Shown here piece by piece: positions 17,482-26,681 of a stretch of DNA of 64,000 bases. Position numbers and translations under genes: made by a program. Source of the DNA: Algibacter luteus (GTDB lineage: Bacteria > Bacteroidota > Bacteroidia > Flavobacteriales > Flavobacteriaceae); NCBI RefSeq assembly GCF_900141715.1, contig NZ_FQYK01000003.1, positions 165,847 through 229,846 on the forward strand, given 5' to 3'. Every line of letters starts with the position of its first letter. Position 1 is the first letter of the stretch. The notes beneath the pieces are model-generated. The model was given only the letters and a program-made list of their open reading frames with translations. It ran no database searches and was not told the origin of the DNA.

Positions 17482-18459
17482 CTATTCAATTTTTGCTGAT
17501 TTAATTATAGCTTCAAGTTCCAGCATATAATTTCGTTTTTCAACCGATGGTGCAAAGGCAAAACCTTCAATAACTACCCAACGCTTGTTTATTTTATCTT
17601 CAATGGCATAATTTATAAAAGGCCCTCCCATAAACGCATTTTTAACATCCCAAATACCTTTAGTTTCTAGGGTTGGTTTATTATCAATAATGGTTTCTCC
17701 GTGAAAAGGTGTATACGCATTTTCGGTAATAAGATAGGAGCCTTCCACGGGGCCTTCAATATGTTCTTTACCAATAGAATCTCTAATTTTTATAATTTGA
17801 TTTACAACACTGTCATTTCTTATAATCGCGTCATATGGCAATTCATATATCATCAAATTATTTGTTCCAGTGGTTATATCTTTTCTAATCCAGAAGAAAT
17901 TATCTGTTTCTATGGCAATGCGATAAATAGATGCAAACTGAATGGTTAACCCTAGTTTTTCCTTAATGGCAGTAAAACGATGAGGTGATTTAGACATTTG
18001 CCTGAGTCTTTCGGCTAATTCTTCATTTCTAAAAGTGTCTATAATTTTGTCTTCATTTGCCTTTAAAACTTCGATAATTTCTTCTTTGGTTTTTCCAAAA
18101 ACCGTAATTACTTTCTGAGGTTTGGCATATACGTCTTCGGCAATGTTCATACCCGCTTCTTTATTGGTTTCAATTTTTAGAACCGTTCTGTTTTTAGTAA
18201 CAAAACCAGAAAAAACAGCTGGTGGAATTTGACTAATAGTAAATGTTGGCTCGTCTTGTGGTAAACCGTAAATTGGTTTTGCCAAAACATTTCTTATCGC
18301 ATCTCCAACACGGCCATCCCATAACTCATTTTCGGCAACAACCGAAACGTTATTGATGGCACCAGAGGCGTCCGGAAGAAATTTTTCGTTACTTGATTTT
18401 TTATCTCCACAAGAAGTGAAAAGGGTAACTGTAAATACTAAATAAAGAAGATTTCGCAT
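17482..18459 (-). CDS. DUF4837 family lipoprotein
   Basis: 325 residues with a lipoprotein signal peptide (hydrophobic residues 3-15, lipobox FTSC, Cys about residue 17). The body shows the pattern of the Bacteroidota family DUF4837: ENELWDGRVGDAIR (about 42-55), YGLPQDEPTF (about 64-73) and the C-terminal GPFINYAIED. The function is unknown; by signal peptide it sits in the periplasm or outer membrane. It follows the lytic transglycosylase gene by 25 bases, so the two are probably one transcript, which hints at a cell-envelope role. Confidence 0.87.
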   Translation of the reverse strand: MRNLLYLVFTVTLFTSCGDKKSSNEKFLPDASGAINNVSVVAENELWDGRVGDAIRNVLAKPIYGLPQDEPTFTISQIPPAVFSGFVTKNRTVLKIETNKEAGMNIAEDVYAKPQKVITVFGKTKEEIIEVLKANEDKIIDTFRNEELAERLRQMSKSPHRFTAIKEKLGLTIQFASIYRIAIETDNFFWIRKDITTGTNNLMIYELPYDAIIRNDSVVNQIIKIRDSIGKEHIEGPVEGSYLITENAYTPFHGETIIDNKPTLETKGIWDVKNAFMGGPFINYAIEDKINKRWVVIEGFAFAPSVEKRNYMLELEAIIKSAKIE

Positions 18460-18484
18460 AATATTTTTTAAATTTTAAAGCGTT

Positions 18485-20068
18485 TTAACCTTTAGATATT
18501 TTAAGTTTCATACCTGGTTTTAATTTACTACCACTAATACCATTCCAATCTTTAATGTTTTGGATAGAAACTCCAGGAAATTTTTGAGAAATACTCCAAA
18601 GCGAATCTCCGCTTTGTACAATATAGGTTACTACTTCTCCTGCTATAGGTTTTGGTTTTGTTGTCGATTTTGTAGAAACTGGCTTGTTTACAACTGGCTT
18701 TCTTGGATAAATAGTTAATCTTTGACCGATACTTAAATTGTTACTTCTTAGTCCGTTCCATCTTTTAATATCGCTCACTCTAACCGAATACATTCTAGAA
18801 ATTTTCCCCAAATAATCACCAGATTTTACTCTATAAGTAACTTTATCGTTCGCATTAAAAAACTGCGGTAAAGGCTTTTCCCGTTTATCAAATTCCGCTT
18901 TGGCATAAGCATAAATTTGTTCCTCGTTATTTACAAACTCTCCTATCACATCAATTGGTAATCTGAGGGTGTAATTTTCGTCTTTAACAAAAGGAATAAT
19001 ATCTAATTTATATGACGGGTTTAAAAACTGAAGTTTCTCAATGGGCGTTCCGGTAAGTTCTGAAACTTGGTCGAGGGTTATCATCTGTTTAACTCTAACC
19101 GTATCTGTTTCAAAATAAGCCAATTCTGGTTTGTATTTCTTAAACCCATGCTCTTCGGCATATTCAAAAATGTACATATGCGCTAAAAAGGCTGGTAAAT
19201 AACCTGCTGTTTCACGCGGAAGGTTATGCCTAATATTCCAATAATTTTGATAACCTCCAGAACGACGAATCGCTTTTGAAACATTTCCTGGTCCAGAATT
19301 GTATGCTGCCAAAGCCAAATCCCAATCGCCAAATATTTTATATAATCGCGCCAAATATTTTGCAGCTGCTTCGGTAGATTTTATAGGGTCGCTTCGCTCA
19401 TCAACATAACTGCTTACATCTAATCCGTACATTTTACCCGTACTAAACATAAACTGCCAAATACCTGTTGCACCAACTCTAGATTTTGCTCGTGGCTTTA
19501 AAGCAGACTCCACAATGGCTAAATATTTTACTTCTAAAGGGATGTCATAAAGATCTAATTCCCTTTCGAACATTGGGAAATAAAAGGCACTTAATGTGAT
19601 GAGTTTTTGAATGGAGTTACGCCTATTTTTTAAATATCCTTTTATGACACTTTCTAATGAAGGATTGTATTCTACATTAAAGGGTGTTCTAGCATCAAGC
19701 TCTTTTAGGCGAGCCTTGAGTACATCGGTTGGTAATTCTGGATAATCAACAGATTTATAATCTAGATTTTGTACCGAATTATAAATGGTATCAAATAAAT
19801 TATTGCTATAGAGTTCTTCGTACCACTTGTCATCAAGTTGGGCAGCAAACTCGTTATCTTTTAAATTATTTATTGATGTGCTGTCAACCTCTGCTTCAAT
19901 TACTTTATTAACAACTGGGTTGTCTTGAATTTCAGCGTTTTTTACTGGAACATTTTGGACCAGAATAGTGTCTTTGATTTTATTGCTTGAAGGAATAGAA
20001 TCTAGGGCTTGCGAAAAGCAAATCCCTGTATTTATGAAGCATACTATTATAAAAAATCGAAAAGCCAT
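18485..20068 (-). CDS. Lytic transglycosylase with two LysM domains (MltD-like)
   Basis: 527 residues with an N-terminal signal peptide (residues 1-18). An SLT domain lies at about residues 165-310: ESALKPRAKSRVGATGIWQF carries the catalytic Glu, and AYNSGPGNV and the YLPAFLAHMYI motif follow. Two LysM repeats lie at about 400-445 (YRVKSGDYLGKISRMY) and 475-525 (YIVQSGDSLWSISQKF). It cleaves glycan strands of peptidoglycan in the periplasm. It is first gene of a two-gene unit with the DUF4837 lipoprotein. An inverted repeat covers its start codon (see 20063-20102). Confidence 0.94.
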   Translation of the reverse strand: MAFRFFIIVCFINTGICFSQALDSIPSSNKIKDTILVQNVPVKNAEIQDNPVVNKVIEAEVDSTSINNLKDNEFAAQLDDKWYEELYSNNLFDTIYNSVQNLDYKSVDYPELPTDVLKARLKELDARTPFNVEYNPSLESVIKGYLKNRRNSIQKLITLSAFYFPMFERELDLYDIPLEVKYLAIVESALKPRAKSRVGATGIWQFMFSTGKMYGLDVSSYVDERSDPIKSTEAAAKYLARLYKIFGDWDLALAAYNSGPGNVSKAIRRSGGYQNYWNIRHNLPRETAGYLPAFLAHMYIFEYAEEHGFKKYKPELAYFETDTVRVKQMITLDQVSELTGTPIEKLQFLNPSYKLDIIPFVKDENYTLRLPIDVIGEFVNNEEQIYAYAKAEFDKREKPLPQFFNANDKVTYRVKSGDYLGKISRMYSVRVSDIKRWNGLRSNNLSIGQRLTIYPRKPVVNKPVSTKSTTKPKPIAGEVVTYIVQSGDSLWSISQKFPGVSIQNIKDWNGISGSKLKPGMKLKISKG

Positions 20069-20102
20069 AATATCTATTCCGTTAATGAATGATGTTATGG
20101 CT
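20063..20102 (-). promoter_or_regulatory. Inverted repeat sequestering the start codon of the lytic transglycosylase
   Basis: In the minus-strand transcript AGCCATAA (20095-20102) can pair with TTATGGCT (20063-20070), which contains the ATG; the spacer is 24 bases. If transcription starts upstream of 20102, the hairpin would mask the translation start. Confidence 0.35.
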
Positions 20103-20143
20103 AAATTCGTATTTTTAAAGGTAATTTGAAAACTTATTTCAAA

Positions 20144-21331
20144 TTATTCTAGAATGGCTGCAATTCCAGGAAGTGTTTTTCCTTCTAAACTTTCTAACAT
20201 AGCACCACCTCCGGTACTTACGTAACTTACTTTATCTTCAAAACCAAATTGCTTAACGGCAGCAACAGAATCACCTCCTCCAACTAATGAAAAGGCTCCT
20301 TTTTTAGTAGCTTCAGCAATAGAATTTCCAAGTTCAATGGTGCCATTGGCAAATTTTTCCATTTCAAAAACACCTAAAGGACCATTCCATAATATGGTTT
20401 TAGATTGCATTACCACATCGTGAAACAAAGCAATAGATTTTGGTCCAGCATCAACACCTTCCCATCCGTCTGGAATTTCATTAATATCTACAGTTTGCGT
20501 ATTGGCATCGTTACTAAAAGCATCGGCAGCAACCGTATCAACAGGAATATGAACTTGTACATTTTTAGCTTTTGCTTGCTTTAAAATTTCTAAAGCCAAA
20601 GGCATTTTATCGTCTTCACAAATAGAATTTCCTATTTTTCCGCCTTGTGCTTTTACAAACGTAAATGCCATACCACCACCAATAATCAAGTGGTCTACTT
20701 TATCTAATATATTTTCAATAATAGTGATTTTTGAAGACACTTTAGCACCACCAAGAATAGCTAAAACAGGTTTTTCGCCCGTTTTCATTACTTTATTAAT
20801 GCTTTCAATTTCTTGAGCTAATAAATTTCCGAAGCACTTTTTGCCTTCAAAAAATTGAGCAACAATAGTTGTAGAGGCATGTGCTCTATGCGCTGTGCCA
20901 AAGGCATCGTTTACGTATATATCTCCTAATTTTGATAATTTTTCGGCAAACCCAACATCGCCTGCAGTTTCTTCTTTGTAGAAACGTAAGTTTTCTAATA
21001 ATAAAATTTGTCCTGGTTCTAAACTAGCAGCGGCAGCTTCAACTTCGTCGCCAATACAATCGTTCACCGTTTTTACTTCAACGCCTAAAATATCTTCCAC
21101 TTTATTGGCAATATGTTTTAATGAAAACTCATCTTGAAATCCTTTTGGTCGACCTAAATGAGACATTAAAATACAGCTTCCGCCATCTTCTAAAATTTTT
21201 ATAATAGTAGGTTTGGCAGATACAATTCTTGTAGCATCTGTAACTTCAAATTTTTCATTTAAAGGCACGTTAAAATCTACTCGAATTAATGCTTTTTTAT
21301 TTTCGAAATTAAAATCGTTAAGCGTTTTCAT
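20144..21331 (-). CDS. pgk: Phosphoglycerate kinase
   Basis: 395 residues, the normal length. N-terminal RVDFNVPL (about residues 17-24), SHLGRPKG (about 58-65) and ENLRFYKEE (about 113-121) form the 3-phosphoglycerate site. GGAKVSSKI (about 192) and the C-terminal GGGDSVAAV / STGGGAMLE form the nucleotide site. It makes ATP from 1,3-bisphosphoglycerate in glycolysis. It appears monocistronic, preceded by a -7 box at 21369-21376 and by the structured repeat at 21466-21554. Confidence 0.97.
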   Translation of the reverse strand: MKTLNDFNFENKKALIRVDFNVPLNEKFEVTDATRIVSAKPTIIKILEDGGSCILMSHLGRPKGFQDEFSLKHIANKVEDILGVEVKTVNDCIGDEVEAAAASLEPGQILLLENLRFYKEETAGDVGFAEKLSKLGDIYVNDAFGTAHRAHASTTIVAQFFEGKKCFGNLLAQEIESINKVMKTGEKPVLAILGGAKVSSKITIIENILDKVDHLIIGGGMAFTFVKAQGGKIGNSICEDDKMPLALEILKQAKAKNVQVHIPVDTVAADAFSNDANTQTVDINEIPDGWEGVDAGPKSIALFHDVVMQSKTILWNGPLGVFEMEKFANGTIELGNSIAEATKKGAFSLVGGGDSVAAVKQFGFEDKVSYVSTGGGAMLESLEGKTLPGIAAILE

Positions 21332-21368
21332 TTATCTATATGTTTTTGTTTCTTAGTATTTTGAACAA

Positions 21369-21376
21369 CAAATGTA
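21369..21376 (-). promoter_or_regulatory. Promoter -7 box for pgk
   Basis: TACATTTG on the minus strand matches TAnnTTTG and lies 37 bases before ATG 21331. The expected -33 position is A/T-rich without TTTG. Confidence 0.38.
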
Positions 21377-21465
21377 ACTAAATATAGAGGGATAAAAAAT
21401 GACTTTTTTCACGAAAACGATGTAGCTTGAAAGAAATATTTAATTTTCTTGAAAAACGCGATTTT

Positions 21466-21554
21466 GCGTTAGGGATTGAGGTATTGTTGAAGCTCTCCCG
21501 ATTTTTTTATCGGGAAGCGACTACCGAAAGCCCGACCCTTGTGGTAACGCCCTA
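21466..21554. repeat. Structured intergenic element, probably a dispersed flavobacterial repeat
   Basis: Outer complementary arms GCGTTA (21466-21471) and TAACGC (21545-21550) enclose a hairpin TCCCGAT (21496-21502) / ATCGGGA (21509-21515) and a GC-rich segment with GAAAGCCCGACCC. It is clearly richer in G+C than its surroundings and has no coding frame. From memory, elements with this wording recur in intergenic regions of Flavobacteriaceae. Only one copy is in this window, so the repeat status is not shown here. Confidence 0.5.
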
Positions 21555-21591
21555 ATAATATTTTATATCTCAATTACTGTATTTTTGGTGC

Positions 21592-21621
21592 TTTGCATCT
21601 AATAAAATTGATTTACTTTTG
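21592..21621 (+). promoter_or_regulatory. Promoter for holB
   Basis: TTTG (21592-21595), an 18-base spacer and TACTTTTG (21614-21621) match the Bacteroidota consensus in both boxes and spacing. The ATG begins 5 bases after the -7 box, so the mRNA is predicted to be leaderless or nearly so. Confidence 0.55.
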
Positions 21622-21625
21622 TTTT

Positions 21626-22780
21626 ATGCTTTTTGAAGACATATTAGGTCAAGACCACATAAAAAAACACCTTACGCAAAGTGTAGATAATGGCAGAATA
21701 CCGCATGCTCAACTATTTGTTGGCAATGAAGGTTCTGGCACTTTACCTTTGGCTTTGGCTTATGCACAATATATTTTATGTGCGAATTCCGGCGGTGAAA
21801 ATAATACAGGAAATCAAGCTTGTAACTTGAAGTTTCAAAATTTTTCGCACCCAGATTTGCATTTTGCTTTCCCTGTGACTACTAGCGATAAAGTGAAAAG
21901 CAAACCGGTTTCTAGTTTTTATCTTGAAGAATGGCGCCAACTTTTAAAAGAACAACCTTATGGTAACTTATTTGATTGGTACAAATTGCTTGGGGTTGAT
22001 AATAAACAGGGGCAAATTGGGGTTGATGAGGCTTACGAAATTGTAAAATCGCTTTCGCTGAAAGCTTACGAAGGCGGTTATAAAGTGATGCTGATTTGGA
22101 TGGCAGAAAAAATGAATACGGCCTGCGCCAATAAACTGCTAAAACTAATAGAAGAACCGCCTAATAAAACGATATTTTTGTTAATCGCTGAAGATGAAGA
22201 ATCGATTATTAGCACGATTAGATCGCGTTGCCAGATTTTACATTTTCCGCCTTTAGCTGAAGATGTGATTAAAAATGCGCTAGTAAAACAGTATAATATT
22301 GAAATGGGTGTTGCTACAAAAATTGCACATCAATCTAACGGAAATTATAACAAGGCTTGCGATTTGGTGTATCAAGATTCTGAAGATACCCAGTTTGAAA
22401 CTTGGTTTGTTTTCTGGATTAGAAGCGCTTTTAAAGCCAAAGGTAATAAAGCAGCAATTCACGATTTAATTTCTTGGAGTGAAGATATTGCTAAAACAGG
22501 AAGAGAAACCCAAAAACAATTTCTTAATTTTTGTTTAGATTTTTTTCGTCAGGCATTGCTATTGAATTATAATGCTACCGACTTAGTTTACCTTGAACCA
22601 CAGACTGAAAAATTTAAACTTGAAAATTTTGCCCCTTTCATCCATGGGAACAATATTATGGATATAAGCAACGAATTGCAAGATGCTATTTACCATATAG
22701 AGCGTAACGGGAATTCTAAAATTATATTGACAGATTTGTCGATTAAATTAACACGACTACTTCATAAAAAAGCAGCCTAA
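21626..22780 (+). CDS. holB: DNA polymerase III subunit delta' (clamp loader)
   Basis: 384 residues from ATG 21626; a longer TTG start at 21593 would overlap the promoter. N-terminal DILGQDHIKKHLTQSV and PHAQLFVGNEGSGTLPLA show the RFC/delta' AAA+ fold with a Walker A that has lost its GK(T/S), as expected of the non-ATPase delta' subunit. The SRC motif is present in STIRSRCQILHF (about residue 190), and the segment NKLLKLIEEPP is typical. It takes part in loading the sliding clamp. Its stop codon overlaps the ATG of the lipid kinase gene. Confidence 0.92.
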   Translation: MLFEDILGQDHIKKHLTQSVDNGRIPHAQLFVGNEGSGTLPLALAYAQYILCANSGGENNTGNQACNLKFQNFSHPDLHFAFPVTTSDKVKSKPVSSFYLEEWRQLLKEQPYGNLFDWYKLLGVDNKQGQIGVDEAYEIVKSLSLKAYEGGYKVMLIWMAEKMNTACANKLLKLIEEPPNKTIFLLIAEDEESIISTIRSRCQILHFPPLAEDVIKNALVKQYNIEMGVATKIAHQSNGNYNKACDLVYQDSEDTQFETWFVFWIRSAFKAKGNKAAIHDLISWSEDIAKTGRETQKQFLNFCLDFFRQALLLNYNATDLVYLEPQTEKFKLENFAPFIHGNNIMDISNELQDAIYHIERNGNSKIILTDLSIKLTRLLHKKAA

Positions 22781-23703
22781 TGAGTGCTGCTCCTGTAACA
22801 TGGTTTGTTATTATTAACCCAACTTCGGGCAATGGTTTGAGCCGGAAAAAATGGCCAAACATTAAAGCGCTGTTTAAAAAATATGAATTTAACTTTCAAT
22901 TTGAATTTACAAAATACCCGAAACACAGTACTGAACTTTTACATCAAGCTTTAATACAAAACATAAAGCATTTTATTTGTGTTGGTGGTGATGGGACTTT
23001 ACATAATATGGTAAATGCTATTATGACTCAAAATCTCATACCAACAGCAGAGATTAAAGTTGGAGTTATTCCTATTGGAACTGGCAACGATTGGGTGAAA
23101 ACACATAACATACCAAAAGATTTTGAAAGCTGCATTCAAATTATAAAAAATGGCCAATTGAAGACCCAAGATGTTGGTAAAATTGTAATATGTAACAACT
23201 CAAATAAACCCATTTTTTTTATTAATCTAGCCGGTATTGGTTTTGACGGATTTGTTGTAAGTAAAGTTCATAAATTTAAACACCTTGGAGCTATTGCTTA
23301 TTTATACGGAACTATAATAAGTTTATTTAGGTTTAAGAATTTTAAGGCTAAAGTTGTTTCCAAATCTGAAACGATTTCTGGAGAAACTTTAATGATTCTT
23401 ATCGGTTTGTGCCAGTATTCTGGTGGAGGTATGCAACTTACAGAAAGTGCAAATCCGTTTGATGGATTATTAGATATTTCGGTCGCTAGGAATTTAAGAA
23501 AGTTAGAAATTGTGAGTAATCTTTCTAAATTATTTAATGGAAATATTACCAAACACTACAAAGTGAAAACGTTTAAAACAGAAGTTTTAACTGTTGAAAT
23601 TGATCAAATAAAGGAGCCATTAATACAAGCTGATGGTGAACTTGTGGGTTCTGGTGGTTTTGAAGCCTTTATTATACCAAAAGCGTTTTCTTTTTACGCG
23701 TAA
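22780..23703 (+). CDS. Diacylglycerol/lipid kinase (DagK family)
   Basis: 307 residues. The catalytic-domain motifs are all visible: NPTSGNG (residues 13-19), GGDGTLHNMVNAI (about 69-81) and PIGTGNDW (about 102-109). The C-terminal beta-sandwich domain contains GIGFDGFVV and LLDISV. It phosphorylates a diacylglycerol-type lipid at the inner face of the membrane. It is translationally coupled to holB through a TAATG overlap. Substrate choice (diacylglycerol or sphingolipid base) cannot be told from sequence. Confidence 0.9.
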   Translation: MSAAPVTWFVIINPTSGNGLSRKKWPNIKALFKKYEFNFQFEFTKYPKHSTELLHQALIQNIKHFICVGGDGTLHNMVNAIMTQNLIPTAEIKVGVIPIGTGNDWVKTHNIPKDFESCIQIIKNGQLKTQDVGKIVICNNSNKPIFFINLAGIGFDGFVVSKVHKFKHLGAIAYLYGTIISLFRFKNFKAKVVSKSETISGETLMILIGLCQYSGGGMQLTESANPFDGLLDISVARNLRKLEIVSNLSKLFNGNITKHYKVKTFKTEVLTVEIDQIKEPLIQADGELVGSGGFEAFIIPKAFSFYA

Positions 23704-23712
23704 ATGATATAA

Positions 23713-24855
23713 TTATACCTCTTGTTTTAAATTTTTAAAAAACAATTTAGAAATTGGAATAAACATTAAACCGCATAACATAATAATTAAAAATGCCTTT
23801 TGTAAACCAAACGCGTGCGATAAATAACCGATTAAAGGTGGCCCAATAAACATCCCCACAATAGAGTAAGTGCCAACTATTGAAATAGCCATTCCTGGAG
23901 AATATTTTTGAGATTTACCTGCCAACATATAAGTCATAGGGAAAATAGGAGAAACACCTATACCAACCAAACAAAAACCTATTAATGCTGTCCAGAATTG
24001 AGGTAACAACACCGCAGATAATATACCTGTGGCTATTAAAATACTACTGAATATGTACATTTTTGACATTCCCAATCTATCCAATAATCTATCTATAAAA
24101 AATCTAGAGATCGCCATACAAATCATAAACAATAAATACCCATAAGTAAAGACATCTTCTTTAACGACTTCTTTAAAATAAATTCCGCTCCAATCAAACA
24201 TACCGCCTTCACATATGGAAGCAAAAAATATAAGCATACCTAAGTATAAAATAAAGGTGTCTGGCTTCCCAAAAATTAGTTTGTTTCCTGTAACAGACTT
24301 ATCGTTAGTAAGTAAATTCTGATAAATTGCTATAGAGCCTAAAATGGTTATTACTGCTATTATTGAAAAATGTGTTCCCATAGAAACCTCAGCTTTTACC
24401 ATTAGAGTAGAAAACAATACACCAAAAACACCACCGATGCTCCATAAACCATGAAATGAGCCAATTATCTTTTTATGATATGTCTTTTGAAGTGTTATAG
24501 ACTGAGCATTCATAGCTACATTTAACACACGCATAAAAATTGAAAATGAAGCTAATAATACCATTAATAAAAGCGTCGTGTTTACATAAGATATGCCTAT
24601 TAACGATAAGGCAAAAAAGATAAATGCAATTACCAACGGATCTCGACTATCAAATTTAGAAACTAACCAACCTGAAGCAACGGTTCCTATTAAAGCGCTA
24701 ATGGGCATAACTAATAATATGGTACCTAATTGCGCGTCATTAAGCCCAAAATTATCTTTTATAGTAGGAATTCTCGATGCCCAAGTAGCAAAACACAATC
24801 CGGACAAAAAGAAATAGGTGCTTAAGGCAACGCGCTGTAGTTTGTTAGTTTCCAT
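23713..24855 (-). CDS. MFS transporter (YbjJ-like)
   Basis: 380 residues with 12 predicted membrane helices. The N-terminus (FFLSGLCFATWASRIPTIKD) is characteristic of the YbjJ branch of the major facilitator superfamily. The substrate is unknown; some relatives are described as sugar or inner-membrane efflux proteins. It is convergent with the lipid kinase gene (9-base gap). A hairpin terminator at 24908-24933 separates it from the OmpH-like gene upstream, so it needs its own promoter, which I could not locate. Confidence 0.85.
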   Translation of the reverse strand: METNKLQRVALSTYFFLSGLCFATWASRIPTIKDNFGLNDAQLGTILLVMPISALIGTVASGWLVSKFDSRDPLVIAFIFFALSLIGISYVNTTLLLMVLLASFSIFMRVLNVAMNAQSITLQKTYHKKIIGSFHGLWSIGGVFGVLFSTLMVKAEVSMGTHFSIIAVITILGSIAIYQNLLTNDKSVTGNKLIFGKPDTFILYLGMLIFFASICEGGMFDWSGIYFKEVVKEDVFTYGYLLFMICMAISRFFIDRLLDRLGMSKMYIFSSILIATGILSAVLLPQFWTALIGFCLVGIGVSPIFPMTYMLAGKSQKYSPGMAISIVGTYSIVGMFIGPPLIGYLSHAFGLQKAFLIIMLCGLMFIPISKLFFKNLKQEV

Positions 24856-24907
24856 GAATACATTTAAGCTGTAAAAATAATACTATTTTATTCCTTAAAA
24901 GACACAA

Positions 24908-24933
24908 AAAAACTGGCTAATTAGCCAGTTTTT
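24908..24933. terminator. Terminator downstream of the OmpH-like gene
   Basis: Perfect 26-base palindrome, AAAAACTGGCTAA followed directly by its complement, flanked by A and T runs. It ends the leftward transcript of the gene at 24953-25477. Confidence 0.85.
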
Positions 24934-24952
24934 AAATTCTAAAATTTTGTTT

Positions 24953-25477
24953 TTACTTTTTATAACTAGCGTTTAAAGCATCTGATATCGTCTGTGTTAA
25001 ATCGCTTGCTTCATTTCCGTACATCACCGTGGCTGCCGCATCACTTGTTCCCAGAATGTAGTCGTAGCCATTAGTTTTTCCGTAGTCTTTTACAAAATCT
25101 TTCACATGTACAATCACCGAATCAATTTCTGTTTGAAAAGATTGATTTAATTGCTGTTGTTCCATTTGCATTTGTTGTTGCAACTGTTGTTGTTTTTGTT
25201 GTAAACCTAACATCAACTCTTCAGCCTTCTTTCTATTACTTCTCGCCAATCTTTGCGCTTCGGCTTGTCCTTTTTGTGCTTCAGCTTGAAATGCCTGGCT
25301 TATACTATCGGCTCTTTTTCCAAAAGCTTCTTGCTTAACTTGAAAATTAGCTTCAACATCTTTTTTCTCTTGGAAATCGTTAATTACTGTTCCGTTATCT
25401 ATAAAACCAATTTTATTTGGTTTTTGACAAGACGCTAAAACCAACATTGCTAAAGCGACATAAACTACGTTTTTCAT
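24953..25477 (-). CDS. OmpH/Skp-like lipoprotein
   Basis: 174 residues from ATG 25477; the frame stays open upstream to 25555, but the ATG begins a perfect lipoprotein signal (MKNVVYVALAMLVLASC, lipobox LASC). After KIGFIDNGTVINDF the middle (about residues 45-125) is a Gln/Glu-rich coiled coil with QQLQQQMQMEQQQ, and the C-terminal part has GYDYILGTSDAA. This is the architecture of the periplasmic chaperone OmpH/Skp, here lipid-anchored. The likely role is holding outer-membrane proteins in transit. Confidence 0.85.
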   Translation of the reverse strand: MKNVVYVALAMLVLASCQKPNKIGFIDNGTVINDFQEKKDVEANFQVKQEAFGKRADSISQAFQAEAQKGQAEAQRLARSNRKKAEELMLGLQQKQQQLQQQMQMEQQQLNQSFQTEIDSVIVHVKDFVKDYGKTNGYDYILGTSDAAATVMYGNEASDLTQTISDALNASYKK

Positions 25478-25731
25478 TTTTTTATATTTAATAATTAATC
25501 TTTGGTATTCAAAATATATAATCCGCACAAATGTAATAAAGTATGGTAAATACAAAACTTAATTTTGACTGAATTTAACTTATAACTAACATTTATTAAG
25601 TATTTTTTTAAAATAAGAATTATCTATTAAAAATAAACTCAAATAAAGCGTTCTAAAGCGCTTTTAGAAATCTAGCTAGTATTTATACGTTTTAGTTAAA
25701 GAAAAAAGACTAGGCTTTCTAAGAATTGATT

Positions 25732-26592
25732 TTAGCTGTTTTTGATGACATAAATTAATGAAGAAGCTTCTTTGCTACTTAATGCTGTAAAATTAGACAG
25801 CAATCCTACCCATATTCCCTTAATAGGATTCATAGCTCCAGATTTATATTTTTCTGAAAGCATGCTCACATAAAATGAATCAAACCACATGGGTTTAACT
25901 TTTACAACCTTAAATTTAAAACTGGAAATTAATTTTGAAACAGAATCTTTATTAAAATGCCAAAGGTGTCGAGGCACATCGTAAGCAGCCCAAAATTCTT
26001 TATAAAATTTGGCGTCATAACTTTTATAATTTGGAACCGCAATAATTAAAGTGCCGTTTGGTTTTAAAAGTTTTTTAAAAACTGCCATATGATCTTCTAA
26101 GTTTGGTAAATGCTCTAGCACATGCCAAAGTGTAATCACATCAAAACTGGAAGCTTGAAATTTTAAAAGTTGCTCGATTTCAAAAACAGCATTGTTTGTT
26201 TTTTTATTGGCAATTTCTCGAGCTTGTACATTAGGTTCTATTCCTGAGACTTGCCATTTGTTTTTTAATGCCGTTTGCAAAAAATCTCCTGTTCCGCATC
26301 CAACGTCTAATAGTGTTTTGCTTTCAGATGAAAAAGAATTAATTAAGTTCAATTTCTTTTTAAGGGATAAACTTCTAACCAAATGATATACTTTTTCGAA
26401 TAGATTTCTTTTGGAATCTGTATGCGAAATATAGTCTTGACTTTTATAATATTCAGATAATTTATCAGAAGATGGTTGTGGTTTGGTTTCAAGAAATCCG
26501 TATTCTGAATTCTCAACTAATTCGAATTCCTCTCCTGAAACGGAGTGATCTTTTACTATTAAATGAATATGATTTATGTGTTGTTTTGTCAC
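25732..26592 (-). CDS. Class I SAM-dependent methyltransferase
   Basis: 286 residues. Motif I LLDVGCGTGDF (about residues 92-102) binds S-adenosylmethionine. FDVITLWHVLEHLPN (about 149-163) and LKPNGTLIIAVPN (about 173-185) are motifs II and III of the Methyltransf_11/23 type. The start is a GTG at 26592, as no earlier in-frame ATG exists. Family context suggests a small-molecule, lipid or quinone-like substrate, not identifiable. It lies downstream of mnmG, separated by a parS-like palindrome. Confidence 0.87.
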   Translation of the reverse strand: MTKQHINHIHLIVKDHSVSGEEFELVENSEYGFLETKPQPSSDKLSEYYKSQDYISHTDSKRNLFEKVYHLVRSLSLKKKLNLINSFSSESKTLLDVGCGTGDFLQTALKNKWQVSGIEPNVQAREIANKKTNNAVFEIEQLLKFQASSFDVITLWHVLEHLPNLEDHMAVFKKLLKPNGTLIIAVPNYKSYDAKFYKEFWAAYDVPRHLWHFNKDSVSKLISSFKFKVVKVKPMWFDSFYVSMLSEKYKSGAMNPIKGIWVGLLSNFTALSSKEASSLIYVIKNS

Positions 26593-26658
26593 AAATTTTA
26601 AATAGAGGTTAGCTTTTAAAAAAGATATTTACACTAGATTTAAGGTGAAAAAAAATGT

Positions 26659-26672
26659 GTTCCACGTGGAAC
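26659..26672. other. parS: parS-like site (ParB-binding palindrome), downstream of mnmG
   Basis: GTTCCACGTGGAAC is a perfect 14-base palindrome identical to the core of known parS sites (TGTTYCACGTGRAACA). It sits in the 89-base gap after mnmG. An identical core lies on the other side of mnmG at 28576-28589. Confidence 0.82.
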
Positions 26673-26681
26673 GTTTCAAAA

